This document shows positions 52,241 to 61,007 of a stretch of DNA of 64,000 nucleotides, piece by piece. Origin of the DNA: CADEED01 sp964444835 (GTDB lineage: Bacteria > Pseudomonadota > Gammaproteobacteria > Steroidobacterales > Steroidobacteraceae). A program made the translations under genes and the position numbers. Where the stretch lies: positions 51,356 through 115,355 of the forward strand of contig CAYUIT010000008.1 of NCBI GenBank assembly GCA_964444835.1, given 5' to 3'. Positions within the stretch are counted from its first letter, which is position 1. The number at the start of each line of letters is the position of its first letter. The notes beneath the pieces are model-generated. The model made no database searches, was not told the origin of the DNA, and saw only the letters and a program-made list of their open reading frames with translations.

Positions 52241-52744
52241 ATGAAGATTTCGATGTACGGCATGTCGGCCGGCGTGTTTACGCCCGCGCTCAAGCAACTG
52301 CAGACCATCCTGGAGAAGGCGATCGCTCACGCGAAAGCCAGCAACTACGACCCGGACGTGCTCGCCAGTGCACGGCTCGCACCCGACATGTTCGCGCTGG
52401 TCAAACAAGTGCAACTCACGTGCGACTTCGCCAAGAATTCGGTAGCGCGCTTGGCGGGCATCGATCCGCCGCGCTTCGAGGACACCGAGACGACCCTGGC
52501 CCAACTGGTCGAGCGCGTTACCCGGACGCTTGATTACTTGACCACGATTTCGGCCGACGCGCTCGAGGGCAGCGAAACGCGCGCCATCAAGATTCCGCTG
52601 CGTACGCGCACGCTCGAGATGCAGGGCCTGCCCTTCTTGCAAGGATGGGCTTTGCCCAATTTCTATTTTCACTACACAACGACCTACGCCATTCTGCGGC
52701 ACAACGGGATCGCGCTCGGCAAGAGCGACTTCTTGGGTAGTTAG
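52241..52744 (+). CDS. DUF1993 family protein
   Basis: 167 residues with AAGGA 7 nt before the ATG. The family pattern is plain: SMYGMSAGVFTPALKQLQTI, DMFALVKQVQLTCDFAKN, and a late LPNFYFHYTTTYAILRHNG. DUF1993 proteins are four-helix, DinB-like and of unknown function; the metal ligands of true DinB enzymes are only partly kept. It lies 3 bp before the aldo/keto reductase and is surely co-transcribed with it. Confidence 0.88.
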   Translation: MKISMYGMSAGVFTPALKQLQTILEKAIAHAKASNYDPDVLASARLAPDMFALVKQVQLTCDFAKNSVARLAGIDPPRFEDTETTLAQLVERVTRTLDYLTTISADALEGSETRAIKIPLRTRTLEMQGLPFLQGWALPNFYFHYTTTYAILRHNGIALGKSDFLGS

Positions 52745-52747
52745 TCC

Positions 52748-53749
52748 ATGCACCTGCGCAAGCTCGGACGACAAGGCCTCGAAGTCTCGGCGATCGGTTT
52801 CGGCGCGATGGGCATCGCGGGCGTCGCTGGCATGCCGGCGATGTATGGTCCGGTGGACGAGGCCGAGAGCATCGCGACGCTGCGACACGCACTCGAGGTC
52901 GGCGTGAATTTTTTCGATACGGCCGAGGTGTACGGTCCGCATCGCAACGAGGAGATCTTGGGCCGCGCGCTGCACGACGTACCGCGCGAGCGCGTCGTAA
53001 TTGCGACGAAATTCGGCTTTCGACTGGGCGCGGGTATCAACGGCCTCGGTCTCGACGGCAGCCCTGAGAATGCACGGCGCGCACTCGAGGGCTGCCTACG
53101 CCGGCTCGGCGTGGACTACGTCGATTTGTGGTACCTGCATCGACTCGATCCGAACGTACCGATCGAGGAGACCGTCGGCGCGATGGCGGAGCAAGTGCGA
53201 GCGGGCAAAGTGCGGTATCTCGGCTTGTCAGAGGTGGGCGCCAACACGCTGCGACGTGCGTGCGCGGTGCACCCGATAAGTGCCTTGCAGAGCGAGTACT
53301 CGCTGTGGGAGCGCAATCTTGAGCAGGACATCTTGCCAGCCTGCCGCGAGCTCGGCGTTGGCCTAGTGCCTTACTGCCCGCTGGGCCGCGGCTTTTTGAC
53401 GGGCACACTCCGACGCGCGGAAGACTTGCCGGACGGCGATTACCGCAAGCTCGATCCCCGCTTTCGTGGGGAGAATTTCGCTCAAAACGAGCGACTCCTA
53501 ACAACTGTCACGGCTGTCGCACAACGCCATGGCGCAACACCAGCCCAAGTGGCACTTGCGTGGCTGTTGCATCAAGGACCTGACATCGTGCCTATCCCGG
53601 GTACCAAACGGCGAACGTTCCTGGAGGCCAACGCTGCTGCCGCCGACTTGCGGCTAACAACAGAGGATCTTGCAGCGTTGGGACAGCTCGAACCCACTGC
53701 CGGGCCACGGTATACGCCGCGCGCGATGGCCTGGATCGACCGCTCGTAG
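52748..53749 (+). CDS. Aldo/keto reductase (YhdN/AKR13-like)
   Basis: 333 residues. The barrel residues are present: Asp and Tyr in NFFDTAEVYGPHRNEE, Lys in VIATKFGF, His in LWYLHRLDPNVPIEE, and IPGTKRRTFLEAN for NADP. It reduces carbonyl compounds with NADPH in the cytosol. Compared with the Tat-type AKR at 48.4 kb it is a different subfamily and has no signal. Two TTGTTAG copies lie near its end. Coupled to DUF1993 (3 bp) and divergent from LysR. Confidence 0.92.
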   Translation: MHLRKLGRQGLEVSAIGFGAMGIAGVAGMPAMYGPVDEAESIATLRHALEVGVNFFDTAEVYGPHRNEEILGRALHDVPRERVVIATKFGFRLGAGINGLGLDGSPENARRALEGCLRRLGVDYVDLWYLHRLDPNVPIEETVGAMAEQVRAGKVRYLGLSEVGANTLRRACAVHPISALQSEYSLWERNLEQDILPACRELGVGLVPYCPLGRGFLTGTLRRAEDLPDGDYRKLDPRFRGENFAQNERLLTTVTAVAQRHGATPAQVALAWLLHQGPDIVPIPGTKRRTFLEANAAAADLRLTTEDLAALGQLEPTAGPRYTPRAMAWIDRS

Positions 53750-53785
53750 CCCCTGCCGCTTTGACATAACCGCCACCGACCTCGC

Positions 53786-53808
53786 CCTCGCGTTACCGTA
53801 ACGCGAGG
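53786..53808. repeat. Near-perfect 23-bp palindrome upstream of the EAL-like gene
   Basis: CCTCGCGTTAC (53786-53796), one central base, then GTAACGCGAGG (53798-53808): 11-bp arms, fully matched. It is 37 bp after the AKR stop and 77 bp before the next start. The spacing and single-base centre suit a dimeric repressor or activator site better than a terminator, which would need a larger loop and a T-run, but either is possible. Confidence 0.6.
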
Positions 53809-53884
53809 CCGATCACGCAGTATTTGTCCGCCATCTGCGACGCTACGCCACCGGTCGAGGCTATGTCGCTTCGACTCCCTAGCG

Positions 53885-55525
53885 TTGAGGCATGGCGTGG
53901 CAGCATCTTCGGCAAACGTGTCGAGGGACGGTGATTCGATCGGCGCGATTGGCGATGCGCTCGTCGAGGCATTAGGAACGCAACGTCTGCACTCCGTTTC
54001 GCTGCACGAGCCCAACGCCGACATTCTCTGGTTGAGCGAGGGCGTCATGGGCCCCGACGAACACAACGTCGTGCTCGAGGCCAGCAATGCGCTCAGCGTC
54101 GTCGGCGATCGCTCGCATATATTCCAGCACATTGGCGACGGCCGTTCCGCGCTGTTCCTGCCCGCACGGGCACCGAACGGCGAGTTGGTAGGCCTCGCGA
54201 CGATTCTCTCGGAGAGCAAGTGGCTCGATGTGAGTGGCGCCACGAAGCTCGTCAATCCACAAACTCTCGGCGTGATGCGCCGTCTTGCGATCCTGCGTAA
54301 ACCCTCGGCGCCGGCCAAACCTGCCACGCCTACCAAACCGGCCGCCCCGCTCGCTGCCGTCGCACCCACGCCCGCTCCGCCGCAAGAAGTGGTGAAGCCT
54401 GCCGACGATGTCGATTTACTGGAGTTCACGCTCGACGACGATCCGCCGGCTTCCAACGCCGTTGCCGCAGCGCCAGTCGCGAAACCGAGTGCGGCTCCGA
54501 AGCCCGCACCTGCCCGTTCGGACGCGCTTCCGGCGAACCTCGCAGCGGTGCAAGCCAAACTTTCCGCGCCACGCTCGCCTGCGCCACTCGCTGCCAAGCC
54601 GAGTAATCCCACTGCGAAGGCGACGCCACCCAAAGCACCCCCGTCCAAGGTAACGCCGACAGCGAGTAAGTCTTCGAGCGCAGCAAAAGTCGTTGTTCCG
54701 CCGCGCGTGACGGCACCGCGAGCGAATCAGGATGCGCCACGCAAGCCAACGCCGTCGCGCGATATCACACCGCTCAAGCCGATTGAGTTCGAAGGCGGCC
54801 ACTACGAGCTGCACGTGCAGCAGCTACTCAAGCTGCGTTCCGGCGGCGGCACGCGCCGCTACGAAGTGCTGGCGCGCCGTGTTGGCACCAGGGACGAAGT
54901 GGCACCGACATCGATCTCCGACACGCTGCGCAAGAAAATCGGCACGTCGCAATTCGACAAACTGGTGGTCGAGACGCTGGTCAAATGGTTGTCTAACAAC
55001 CCGTCGATTTGGGACGCTCAGCCAGCGAGCTTCTCGATCAACATCTCGGTCGGCTCGATTGCCGACCCGAAATTCCTCGCCTTCGTCTCGTCGCAGATCA
55101 AGTCGCAGGGCGTGCCGGCGAACACCATTGGTTTCGAGCTCGACGAGAGCGTCTGCATCCAGCACCGCAAAGATGTCGATGTCTTCGTCGCGGGTTGCGA
55201 AAAGATCGGCTGCTTCGTCGCCATCGACGACTTCACGTTGCACTCGAGCGCCGTGCAGTGGCTCGCATCGCGCGCCGTCCGCTTCGTCAAGATCGATCCG
55301 CGCATCACTCAGAGTGCGATGACCGAGAAGCTGTCGCAGGCGATGGTCGTTGCCATGTCGCAAGCGTCAAAGGTGCTCGGCATTTCATGCGTTGCGAAGC
55401 GTATTGACACGCCAGCCGCGCGCCAGTGGTTATCGGCGGTCGGGGTCGATTACGCGCAAGGCTTCCTGCTGGAGCAACCTCGGACGCTCGATTCGCTGCT
55501 GACGATCGAACCCAGCAAAGACTGA
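53885..55525 (+). CDS. Degenerate EAL-domain protein with Pro/Ala-rich linker
   Basis: 546 residues; TTG at 53885 and GTG at 53897 are both possible starts. Residues 20-140 are an N-terminal domain with SLHEPNADILWLSEGV and LSESKWLDV segments. About 140-305 is a low-complexity Pro/Ala/Lys linker. The C-terminal EAL domain begins near 310. EVLAR stands where EALLR is expected, SINISVGS and GFELDES are kept, and D448-D449 and K469 are in place. The later metal-binding glutamate of AEGVE is replaced by Lys505 in VAKRID. It is therefore more likely a c-di-GMP sensor or protein-binding domain than a phosphodiesterase. Confidence 0.82.
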   Translation: MRHGVAASSANVSRDGDSIGAIGDALVEALGTQRLHSVSLHEPNADILWLSEGVMGPDEHNVVLEASNALSVVGDRSHIFQHIGDGRSALFLPARAPNGELVGLATILSESKWLDVSGATKLVNPQTLGVMRRLAILRKPSAPAKPATPTKPAAPLAAVAPTPAPPQEVVKPADDVDLLEFTLDDDPPASNAVAAAPVAKPSAAPKPAPARSDALPANLAAVQAKLSAPRSPAPLAAKPSNPTAKATPPKAPPSKVTPTASKSSSAAKVVVPPRVTAPRANQDAPRKPTPSRDITPLKPIEFEGGHYELHVQQLLKLRSGGGTRRYEVLARRVGTRDEVAPTSISDTLRKKIGTSQFDKLVVETLVKWLSNNPSIWDAQPASFSINISVGSIADPKFLAFVSSQIKSQGVPANTIGFELDESVCIQHRKDVDVFVAGCEKIGCFVAIDDFTLHSSAVQWLASRAVRFVKIDPRITQSAMTEKLSQAMVVAMSQASKVLGISCVAKRIDTPAARQWLSAVGVDYAQGFLLEQPRTLDSLLTIEPSKD

Positions 55526-55535
55526 GCGGCGGGCT

Positions 55536-56324
55536 TCAGCGCGCTCGCGCTCGCCACGACAGAAACGCCGCGACCACGATGGCGGTCCCGATCAGGCCCG
55601 CCGCCGCAAATGCCACGGTTCTGACCGCCTCGCTAATCTCGACCGGACGCAGCGCGATCGCGACGCCCACCCACACACCGACGCCACAGTAGATCGGATC
55701 GGCTGTGCGTGCCGCCATCCACACGTAGATGCCCGTCGCCACAACCACACTCACCAATGCCCATTGCTCGGACGTTGCGCCGAACGGGTACCACTGCCAG
55801 TCATAGAACAGCGTCGCAATGTTCACGAGTGTCGCCGCCGTAATCCACCCGAAATAGAGCCGCAGCGGCGCATCGATGGTCCAGAACGCGGTACGCGAGG
55901 CTGCCGGCATTCGCCGCAGTTTCGCGGTCATCGCCACGAGCGAAGCCAATATGACGAGCATGAGCGCCACGCTCAGCGCCACCTCGCGATGGTGCCAAGC
56001 AAAGATCCAGCCGACATTGCCAGCCGCGTTGACGAGATACCACGGCAAGATGTGCCGAACTCGCGCCCGCGCGGATTCGCCGCCAAAAGCGGCGACGACA
56101 CTCAGCGCGAGCAAACCGAGATAGATCAGCGACCATATCGAAAATGCCCATCCCGCAGGCGTAAAACCCGTCGGATAGAGCGCCGAGAGCTGCCCTGTCG
56201 TGTAGCCATTGATGGGCAATAGATTCGCGGCGGCGTTGACGGCGATGACGCCCAACGTCGCGAGCAGCGGCAGAAAGTCGCGAATCGGACGCGGACTCAC
56301 GGTTGTCGCGTCCCGAATGACCAC
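55536..56324 (-). CDS. TspO/MBR-like membrane protein
   Basis: 262 residues from GTG at 56324; the frame runs to 56405 without a better start. At least seven hydrophobic helices. LPINGYTTGQLSALYPTGFT and PAGWAFSIWSLIYLGLL form the tryptophan-rich segment typical of TspO-related, tryptophan-rich sensory proteins, with YLVNAAGNVGWIFAWHH in the next helix pair. The protein is longer than classical TspO (about 160), so it belongs to the extended family. Possible ligands are porphyrins or tetrapyrroles by family; nothing here proves it. Confidence 0.72.
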   Translation of the reverse strand: MVIRDATTVSPRPIRDFLPLLATLGVIAVNAAANLLPINGYTTGQLSALYPTGFTPAGWAFSIWSLIYLGLLALSVVAAFGGESARARVRHILPWYLVNAAGNVGWIFAWHHREVALSVALMLVILASLVAMTAKLRRMPAASRTAFWTIDAPLRLYFGWITAATLVNIATLFYDWQWYPFGATSEQWALVSVVVATGIYVWMAARTADPIYCGVGVWVGVAIALRPVEISEAVRTVAFAAAGLIGTAIVVAAFLSWRARAR

Positions 56325-56596
56325 AGGCCAGCGCAGAAGAACATCGGGATGCCTCGAGGGATGGTACGCAGCGGCGGAGTTGCTGCGGCCCGAGCATCGT
56401 AACATGCCGCCATGCAGCGCCGCTCATTCTCTCCGCCGCGCCGCGCGTCCCTAAGCCGGCCACGCACGTTGTCTAACAACCTCGCAGAGTACGGGACGCA
56501 TGCATCGTGCGGCTTGGCGAGGGCGCGTTGAAAGGAACGCCCGACTCGACGGAATGGCTGCCACAATCGCGGCTTCTGTCGTAGCCTTGCGCTGCC

Positions 56597-57676
56597 ATGC
56601 CGACTCTGGATCCCCTGCGACATAATCGCAACGCGCTGTTCTGGCTGCTGCACACCGGCGGCTGGGTGGCCTACGCCGTCGCGCAATACATGGGCGCTTG
56701 GCTCTACGGGCGCACAGGGCCGTTCCTGATCGTCATCACCATCGCAGCCGTGTCGGGCTTCATCCTGAGCCTCGCGTTGCGTTACATCTATCGGCATTTA
56801 TGGACCCGATCACCGCGGGTCGTGATCACCGGTGCACTGCTAAGTTGTTATACGCTCGCGCTCGGTTGGCGCGTGATCATCAACACCGCGTATCAACGCT
56901 TCGCCGAGCCGGAATGGCAGTTCAAGACGGCCTACGAGATCTTCCTCGGCGCGATGCAGTCCACCTACCTACTGCTTTGCTGGAGCGGCTTGTACTTCGG
57001 TATCAAGTACTACGAGTCGCTGCAGAAACAGCGTGAAGCCGCCCTCAACGCACAGTCGCTCGCGCAAGAGGCGCAGCTGAAGATGCTCCGCTACCAGTTG
57101 AATCCGCACTTTTTGTTCAACACCTTGAACGCGATCTCAACGCTGATTCTCGATAACGACAATCGCACCGCGAACCAAACCGTGATGCGTCTGTCCGACT
57201 TCCTGCGCTACACGCTCGATCAAGATCCGATGAAGCGCGTGACGTTGCGCCAGGAAATCGAGGCGTTGAATCTCTACCTCAATACCGAGCGCTTGCGCTT
57301 TGGTGCCCGGCTCCGACTCGAGTTCGCCGTCGAAGACGCGGCACTCGATGCGCTCGTTCCAAGCTTACTCGTGCAGCCGCTGATCGAGAATGCGGTCAAG
57401 TACGCAGTTTCCCCGAGCGAGAACGGCGGTACGATTCGCATCGAAGCGCGGGTGCGTGGTTCGATGCTTGAGCTGACCGTATCAGACGATGGCCCGGGCC
57501 TGCGCGATCCTAACAAGGCCCTCGAAGGCCGCGGCGTAGGATTGCGCAATGCGCGCGAACGCTTGAAAGTGTTGTATGGCGACAAGCATCGCTTCGTCGT
57601 GCTCGACAATCGCCCCGGGCTGCGCGTCGAAATCGGACTGCCAGTCGAAACCAGCGCGGAGACCCACCCGTCATGA
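56597..57676 (+). CDS. LytS/YehU-type sensor histidine kinase
   Basis: 359 residues. Four hydrophobic helices in the first 140 residues, a helical linker, then the His_kinase domain with phosphoacceptor His171 in QLNPHFLFNTLNAIS and the ATP-binding half with LLVQPLIENAVKYAV, SDDGPGL and GVGLRNARERL. This class has no separate periplasmic loop, so the sensed signal is within or at the membrane. The stop overlaps the response regulator start by 4 bp, making a coupled LytS-LytR pair. Confidence 0.92.
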   Translation: MPTLDPLRHNRNALFWLLHTGGWVAYAVAQYMGAWLYGRTGPFLIVITIAAVSGFILSLALRYIYRHLWTRSPRVVITGALLSCYTLALGWRVIINTAYQRFAEPEWQFKTAYEIFLGAMQSTYLLLCWSGLYFGIKYYESLQKQREAALNAQSLAQEAQLKMLRYQLNPHFLFNTLNAISTLILDNDNRTANQTVMRLSDFLRYTLDQDPMKRVTLRQEIEALNLYLNTERLRFGARLRLEFAVEDAALDALVPSLLVQPLIENAVKYAVSPSENGGTIRIEARVRGSMLELTVSDDGPGLRDPNKALEGRGVGLRNARERLKVLYGDKHRFVVLDNRPGLRVEIGLPVETSAETHPS

Positions 57677-58509
57677 ACACTGCCGCTGCCATTCGCTTGC
57701 GCGCCTTGATCGTCGATGACGAGGCGTTGGCGCGCCGTGGCCTGGAGATCCGCCTCGCCGCGCATCGCGACATCGAGATCGTCGGCGAGAGCACCTGCGG
57801 TCGCGAAGCGCTCGGCGCCATTCGCGAACTCAAGCCGGACGTGGTGTTCCTCGACATTCAAATGCCCGGGCTGAGCGGCTTCGACGTGCTCGCCGAACTG
57901 CAGCCACATGAACTGCCCATCATCGTGTTCGTCACGGCGTACGATATGTACGCGATCCGTGCTTTCGAGGCGCGCGCGATCGACTACTTACTGAAGCCCG
58001 TCGAAGACGAGCGCCTTGCAACCGCACTCGAGCACGTTCGCAAAGCGGCCGCGAGCCGAGTCGCCGTGACCGAGCGCGATCAGCTGATCGAGCTACTCGC
58101 GAGCATTCGCGGCAGCGGCGAGTTTGCGCCGAGCGAAAGCTCCGTCGGCGGCACGCCAGCGCGCGCGCAGACCTTTCTGCCGATCCGCACAGGCCGCGAA
58201 GTCGTACGCGTTCAAATGAACTCCATCGACTGGATCGACGCGGCAGGTGACTATCTCTGCGTGCATGCCGCGGGTGCGACGCACATCCTGCGCGGCACCA
58301 TGAAGGAGATGGAAGAAGTGCTCGATCCCGCCGTATTCCAGCGCGTGCACCGTTCGACGATTGTGAATCTCGATCGGGTTGCGAGCCTGCGCGCGCACAT
58401 GAACGGCGAGTACTTCTTGAAGCTCACCGGCGGCCAGGAGCTCAAGTTGTCACGTAGCTATCGGGACAAACTCGAACACTTCTTGGCACGGCCACGCGCA
58501 AACTCGTAG
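57673..58509 (+). CDS. LytTR-family response regulator
   Basis: 278 residues. The receiver domain (about 8-125) has the acidic pocket (LIVDDE), phospho-acceptor Asp61 in VVFLDIQMP, and Lys in YLLKPVEDE. The LytTR DNA-binding domain (about 170-275; FLPIRTGREVVRVQMNSIDWI in part, VFQRVHRSTIVNLDRVASLR) follows a short linker. It would be phosphorylated by the upstream kinase and bind paired direct repeats at promoters. Its end overlaps the convergent CpeT-like gene by 52 bp, an unusually deep tail overlap. Confidence 0.92.
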   Translation: MNTAAAIRLRALIVDDEALARRGLEIRLAAHRDIEIVGESTCGREALGAIRELKPDVVFLDIQMPGLSGFDVLAELQPHELPIIVFVTAYDMYAIRAFEARAIDYLLKPVEDERLATALEHVRKAAASRVAVTERDQLIELLASIRGSGEFAPSESSVGGTPARAQTFLPIRTGREVVRVQMNSIDWIDAAGDYLCVHAAGATHILRGTMKEMEEVLDPAVFQRVHRSTIVNLDRVASLRAHMNGEYFLKLTGGQELKLSRSYRDKLEHFLARPRANS

Positions 58510-59156
58510 TCGAGCCCAGGCTTTCCTGGCACGAGGAAGGCGTACGAACCATCCGGCAGCAAGCCGGCCTCACGATAGCGCAAACAACTCCGCTCGAAAC
58601 GAATGAATCCTTGCAATTGCATCGCACGGCCGTTGCGCGTCGTGATCGAGCAACTCTGCGGGATGGCAAACAATTCGGCGTCGCGGGTTGTTTGGTGCTC
58701 GAGGGCGCAAGCATCGCCGTACCCCACCAGTTGCGCCAACGTCAACGCACGAAACTGTGCCTCGGTGCCCTGGAGCGCAAACCGTTGCGGTTCGAGCAAT
58801 GTGTAGAAGTCCATGCGCCAGCGGCCCTGCTCATCGCGGCGGAAGCTCCAGAGCCGCTGCCGACTGACGGGGCCATCAGCCGCATCGCTGCGCCATTCGA
58901 GATACATCACATGTCGGCCAACGTTAGGCGCCTCGACCCAACGAAAGCTCGCGTACTGCGTGTCGAGCCAGTCGTAAGGATGACCCGCAGCGGGCTTCCG
59001 GTGCAGTGCCGGATCGACAGCGGCAAACTGCGCAGCATTGTTGTAGTCGCCCGCGCTCTGCGCGACAAGCCGCGGCAGAGGCTCACTCTGCCGCGGACTA
59101 CTGGCACACGCCGCGAGCAGGCACGCTGCGGCGACCAACATGCTGAGTCGCATCAT
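58458..59156 (-). CDS. CpcT/CpeT-like lipoprotein
   Basis: 232 residues with signal LSMLVAAACLLAACASS and a lipobox cysteine near residue 17. The mature domain has the AGDYNNAAQF start, a FRWVEAPNVGRHVMYLEWRS strand set and the later CSITTRNGRAMQLQGFI, as in CpcT/CpeT proteins, known as phycobilin lyases in cyanobacteria. Proteobacterial versions lack phycobiliprotein partners and have unknown roles; some carry an equivalent Tat or Lpp signal. It lies 2 bp downstream of the DUF4139 gene in the same direction, and its end runs 52 bp into the response regulator. Confidence 0.78.
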   Translation of the reverse strand: MMRLSMLVAAACLLAACASSPRQSEPLPRLVAQSAGDYNNAAQFAAVDPALHRKPAAGHPYDWLDTQYASFRWVEAPNVGRHVMYLEWRSDAADGPVSRQRLWSFRRDEQGRWRMDFYTLLEPQRFALQGTEAQFRALTLAQLVGYGDACALEHQTTRDAELFAIPQSCSITTRNGRAMQLQGFIRFERSCLRYREAGLLPDGSYAFLVPGKPGLDYEFARGRAKKCSSLSR

Positions 59157-59158
59157 CG

Positions 59159-60706
59159 CTACCAGGTGTAGCGCACTCGGTAGCGCACCACGGCTTCAGC
59201 GTCCTTACCCACTTTGACGGGGAAATAGATCGTGCGCGCGTCTTCTTTCTCGAATTCGTGCGTCTTCGACAGCATCCGCCAGTTCGACCAACGATAAAGA
59301 TTCTCCTTCACCGTCACTTCGACCGGTTGGTCTTTGTGATTGCGGAGCTTGATCTCGATCTCCTCCTCCATCCATTTGCCTTTGGTATCGACCGCGAAAT
59401 CGACCTGGCGCCGCTCGCCGACGACATCGAAGGCCGACCCTAGCTTCACGAGCACTCGCTCGTCCTTCGGTGTGTGATCGATGCGATCTTCACCGATGAA
59501 TTCGAGGCTGCCATCGGCGCCGTCGAGCTTCGATACCCGAATACGCCCCGCCGGCAGCGGCACGCCGAGGCCAAACTGCTTGTCATTCTTGAACTCGAGG
59601 TAGACGTCCACCTTCTTGTTCATGGCCACGCCAATCTCACGGTCCATGTACGGCGTGGGCCAAAAATAGGGCTGCGACAAGCCGTAATAGAGCAGGATCT
59701 TCTTTGCGGGAATCTGCTTCGCTTGATCGAACAGCTCGATCTGCTTGGTCGAGTTGTTAGGCAGCGACGTACGCCGACCCAAGGTATACAGATGGAATTC
59801 GAAGAACTCCTTTTGTTCGAATCCCGCGTCGTCCGCCATCGATGCGCGCGCCATTTCCATGGCCTGCATGCGAACCGCTTTCGGCTGCACCGGCTCGGCG
59901 CGATGCACATCGCCCGCAATCAGCTTCAACTTGGCATTCGGATACGTTGTGCCCGATTGATTGATGATGCTCACCCATGCCGACAGATCGAGCACGCCGC
60001 TATTGGCGTCGCGACCCTCATTGAAGATGAGGTTGTAGTCCGCCCACCAAGTGACACCGCCGGTTTGATAGGTGACGCGTGACTTCTGCTCGCCACCCAT
60101 CGGCGAGGCGATATCCCAGACCAGCGTGGGCTTGGTGTTCAGGCCACCCGGTAAATCTGGGAAGCGAATCGACGAGTAGTCGCGGAAAGAATGTATCGAG
60201 CCGTCATTGCCACGCAGCACCAATCCATCGACGGAGGACAACAACGTGCCCGTGACCGTGGAGCTCTGATTACCCACAGCTCGCTCGACTGTGATGGGCT
60301 TGTCGATGAACTTGAGTAACAACTTGTCGGTGCTGACCAGATCGAATTGGAAGTTCTGCTCGAGCACGCGGGTCGCGGGATCGGAAAGCGACGTAAACGT
60401 CACCGTCGTAGGATCGATGAGGCCCGCCACGTCGGCGAATTTCAGTTGTGAGCGCCCGGCCGGCAGCTTCACGCTGCGATCGTGTCGCACCATCGCATAG
60501 CCCGGCACGGCCATCGCATTCGGAACACCCGCGCCTGGAATGGGACGATAAAACTCCGGCGAAATCGCCCCGGATTGTGCCGAGCTGTAGATGGTGATGG
60601 CGGTGTCGTCCGCTTCCGCTGCGTCGACCGCGCCGCCCGTCAGGGTTGCACTCAAAGCCAATACTCCTGCGCCGACGAGCGGTCGCTGCCATGGGTTCAA
60701 TGTCAT
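59159..60706 (-). CDS. DUF4139 secreted protein
   Basis: 515 residues with a signal peptide (PLVGAGVLALSATLTGGAVDA). Family text is recognisable: AITIYSSAQSGAISPE, PGYAMVRHDRSVKLPAGRSQ, the VTWWADYNLIF segment with SAWVSIINQSGTTYPNAKLK, and the late HKDQPVEVTVKENLYRWSNW followed by VRYRVRYTW. DUF4139 proteins are beta-rich, periplasmic or surface, of unknown function. It lies 2 bp upstream of the CpeT-like gene, so the two form an operon. Confidence 0.85.
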   Translation of the reverse strand: MTLNPWQRPLVGAGVLALSATLTGGAVDAAEADDTAITIYSSAQSGAISPEFYRPIPGAGVPNAMAVPGYAMVRHDRSVKLPAGRSQLKFADVAGLIDPTTVTFTSLSDPATRVLEQNFQFDLVSTDKLLLKFIDKPITVERAVGNQSSTVTGTLLSSVDGLVLRGNDGSIHSFRDYSSIRFPDLPGGLNTKPTLVWDIASPMGGEQKSRVTYQTGGVTWWADYNLIFNEGRDANSGVLDLSAWVSIINQSGTTYPNAKLKLIAGDVHRAEPVQPKAVRMQAMEMARASMADDAGFEQKEFFEFHLYTLGRRTSLPNNSTKQIELFDQAKQIPAKKILLYYGLSQPYFWPTPYMDREIGVAMNKKVDVYLEFKNDKQFGLGVPLPAGRIRVSKLDGADGSLEFIGEDRIDHTPKDERVLVKLGSAFDVVGERRQVDFAVDTKGKWMEEEIEIKLRNHKDQPVEVTVKENLYRWSNWRMLSKTHEFEKEDARTIYFPVKVGKDAEAVVRYRVRYTW

Positions 60707-61007
60707 CGGATACCTCTGGTCTACTGGGTCAGTTCACCGTTGAACGCAGCAAGCGCTCGAATCGGTCTAGCACCAATTCCGCGACCTGTGTCGCAATTTG
60801 GCGTCGATTCGAGTGCCGTTTTGTGAGCTGCGACAGCGGCGATTTCCACCATAACCGCGAGCATACGCGCGTGCGTCTAGGTGATGCTATTGGTCGGCTG
60901 CGCCCTGAGTGGCGCCTCGCGTTGCTCCGGCGAATCGCCCAAGACGGGCCCGCCAAGGCTCGGCGCAAATCCGTTCCGTCACGCCAGAACATGCCGATCA
61001 ATCGAAT
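60707..61007. other. 301-bp intergenic region between divergent genes
   Basis: Separates the DUF4139 gene (minus) from the gene at 61008 (plus) and must hold two promoters. Apart from a short GTTCA/TGAAC dyad (60732-60745) close to the DUF4139 start, I see no gene, RNA or strong repeat in it. The frames crossing it are arginine-rich shadows. Confidence 0.5.
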
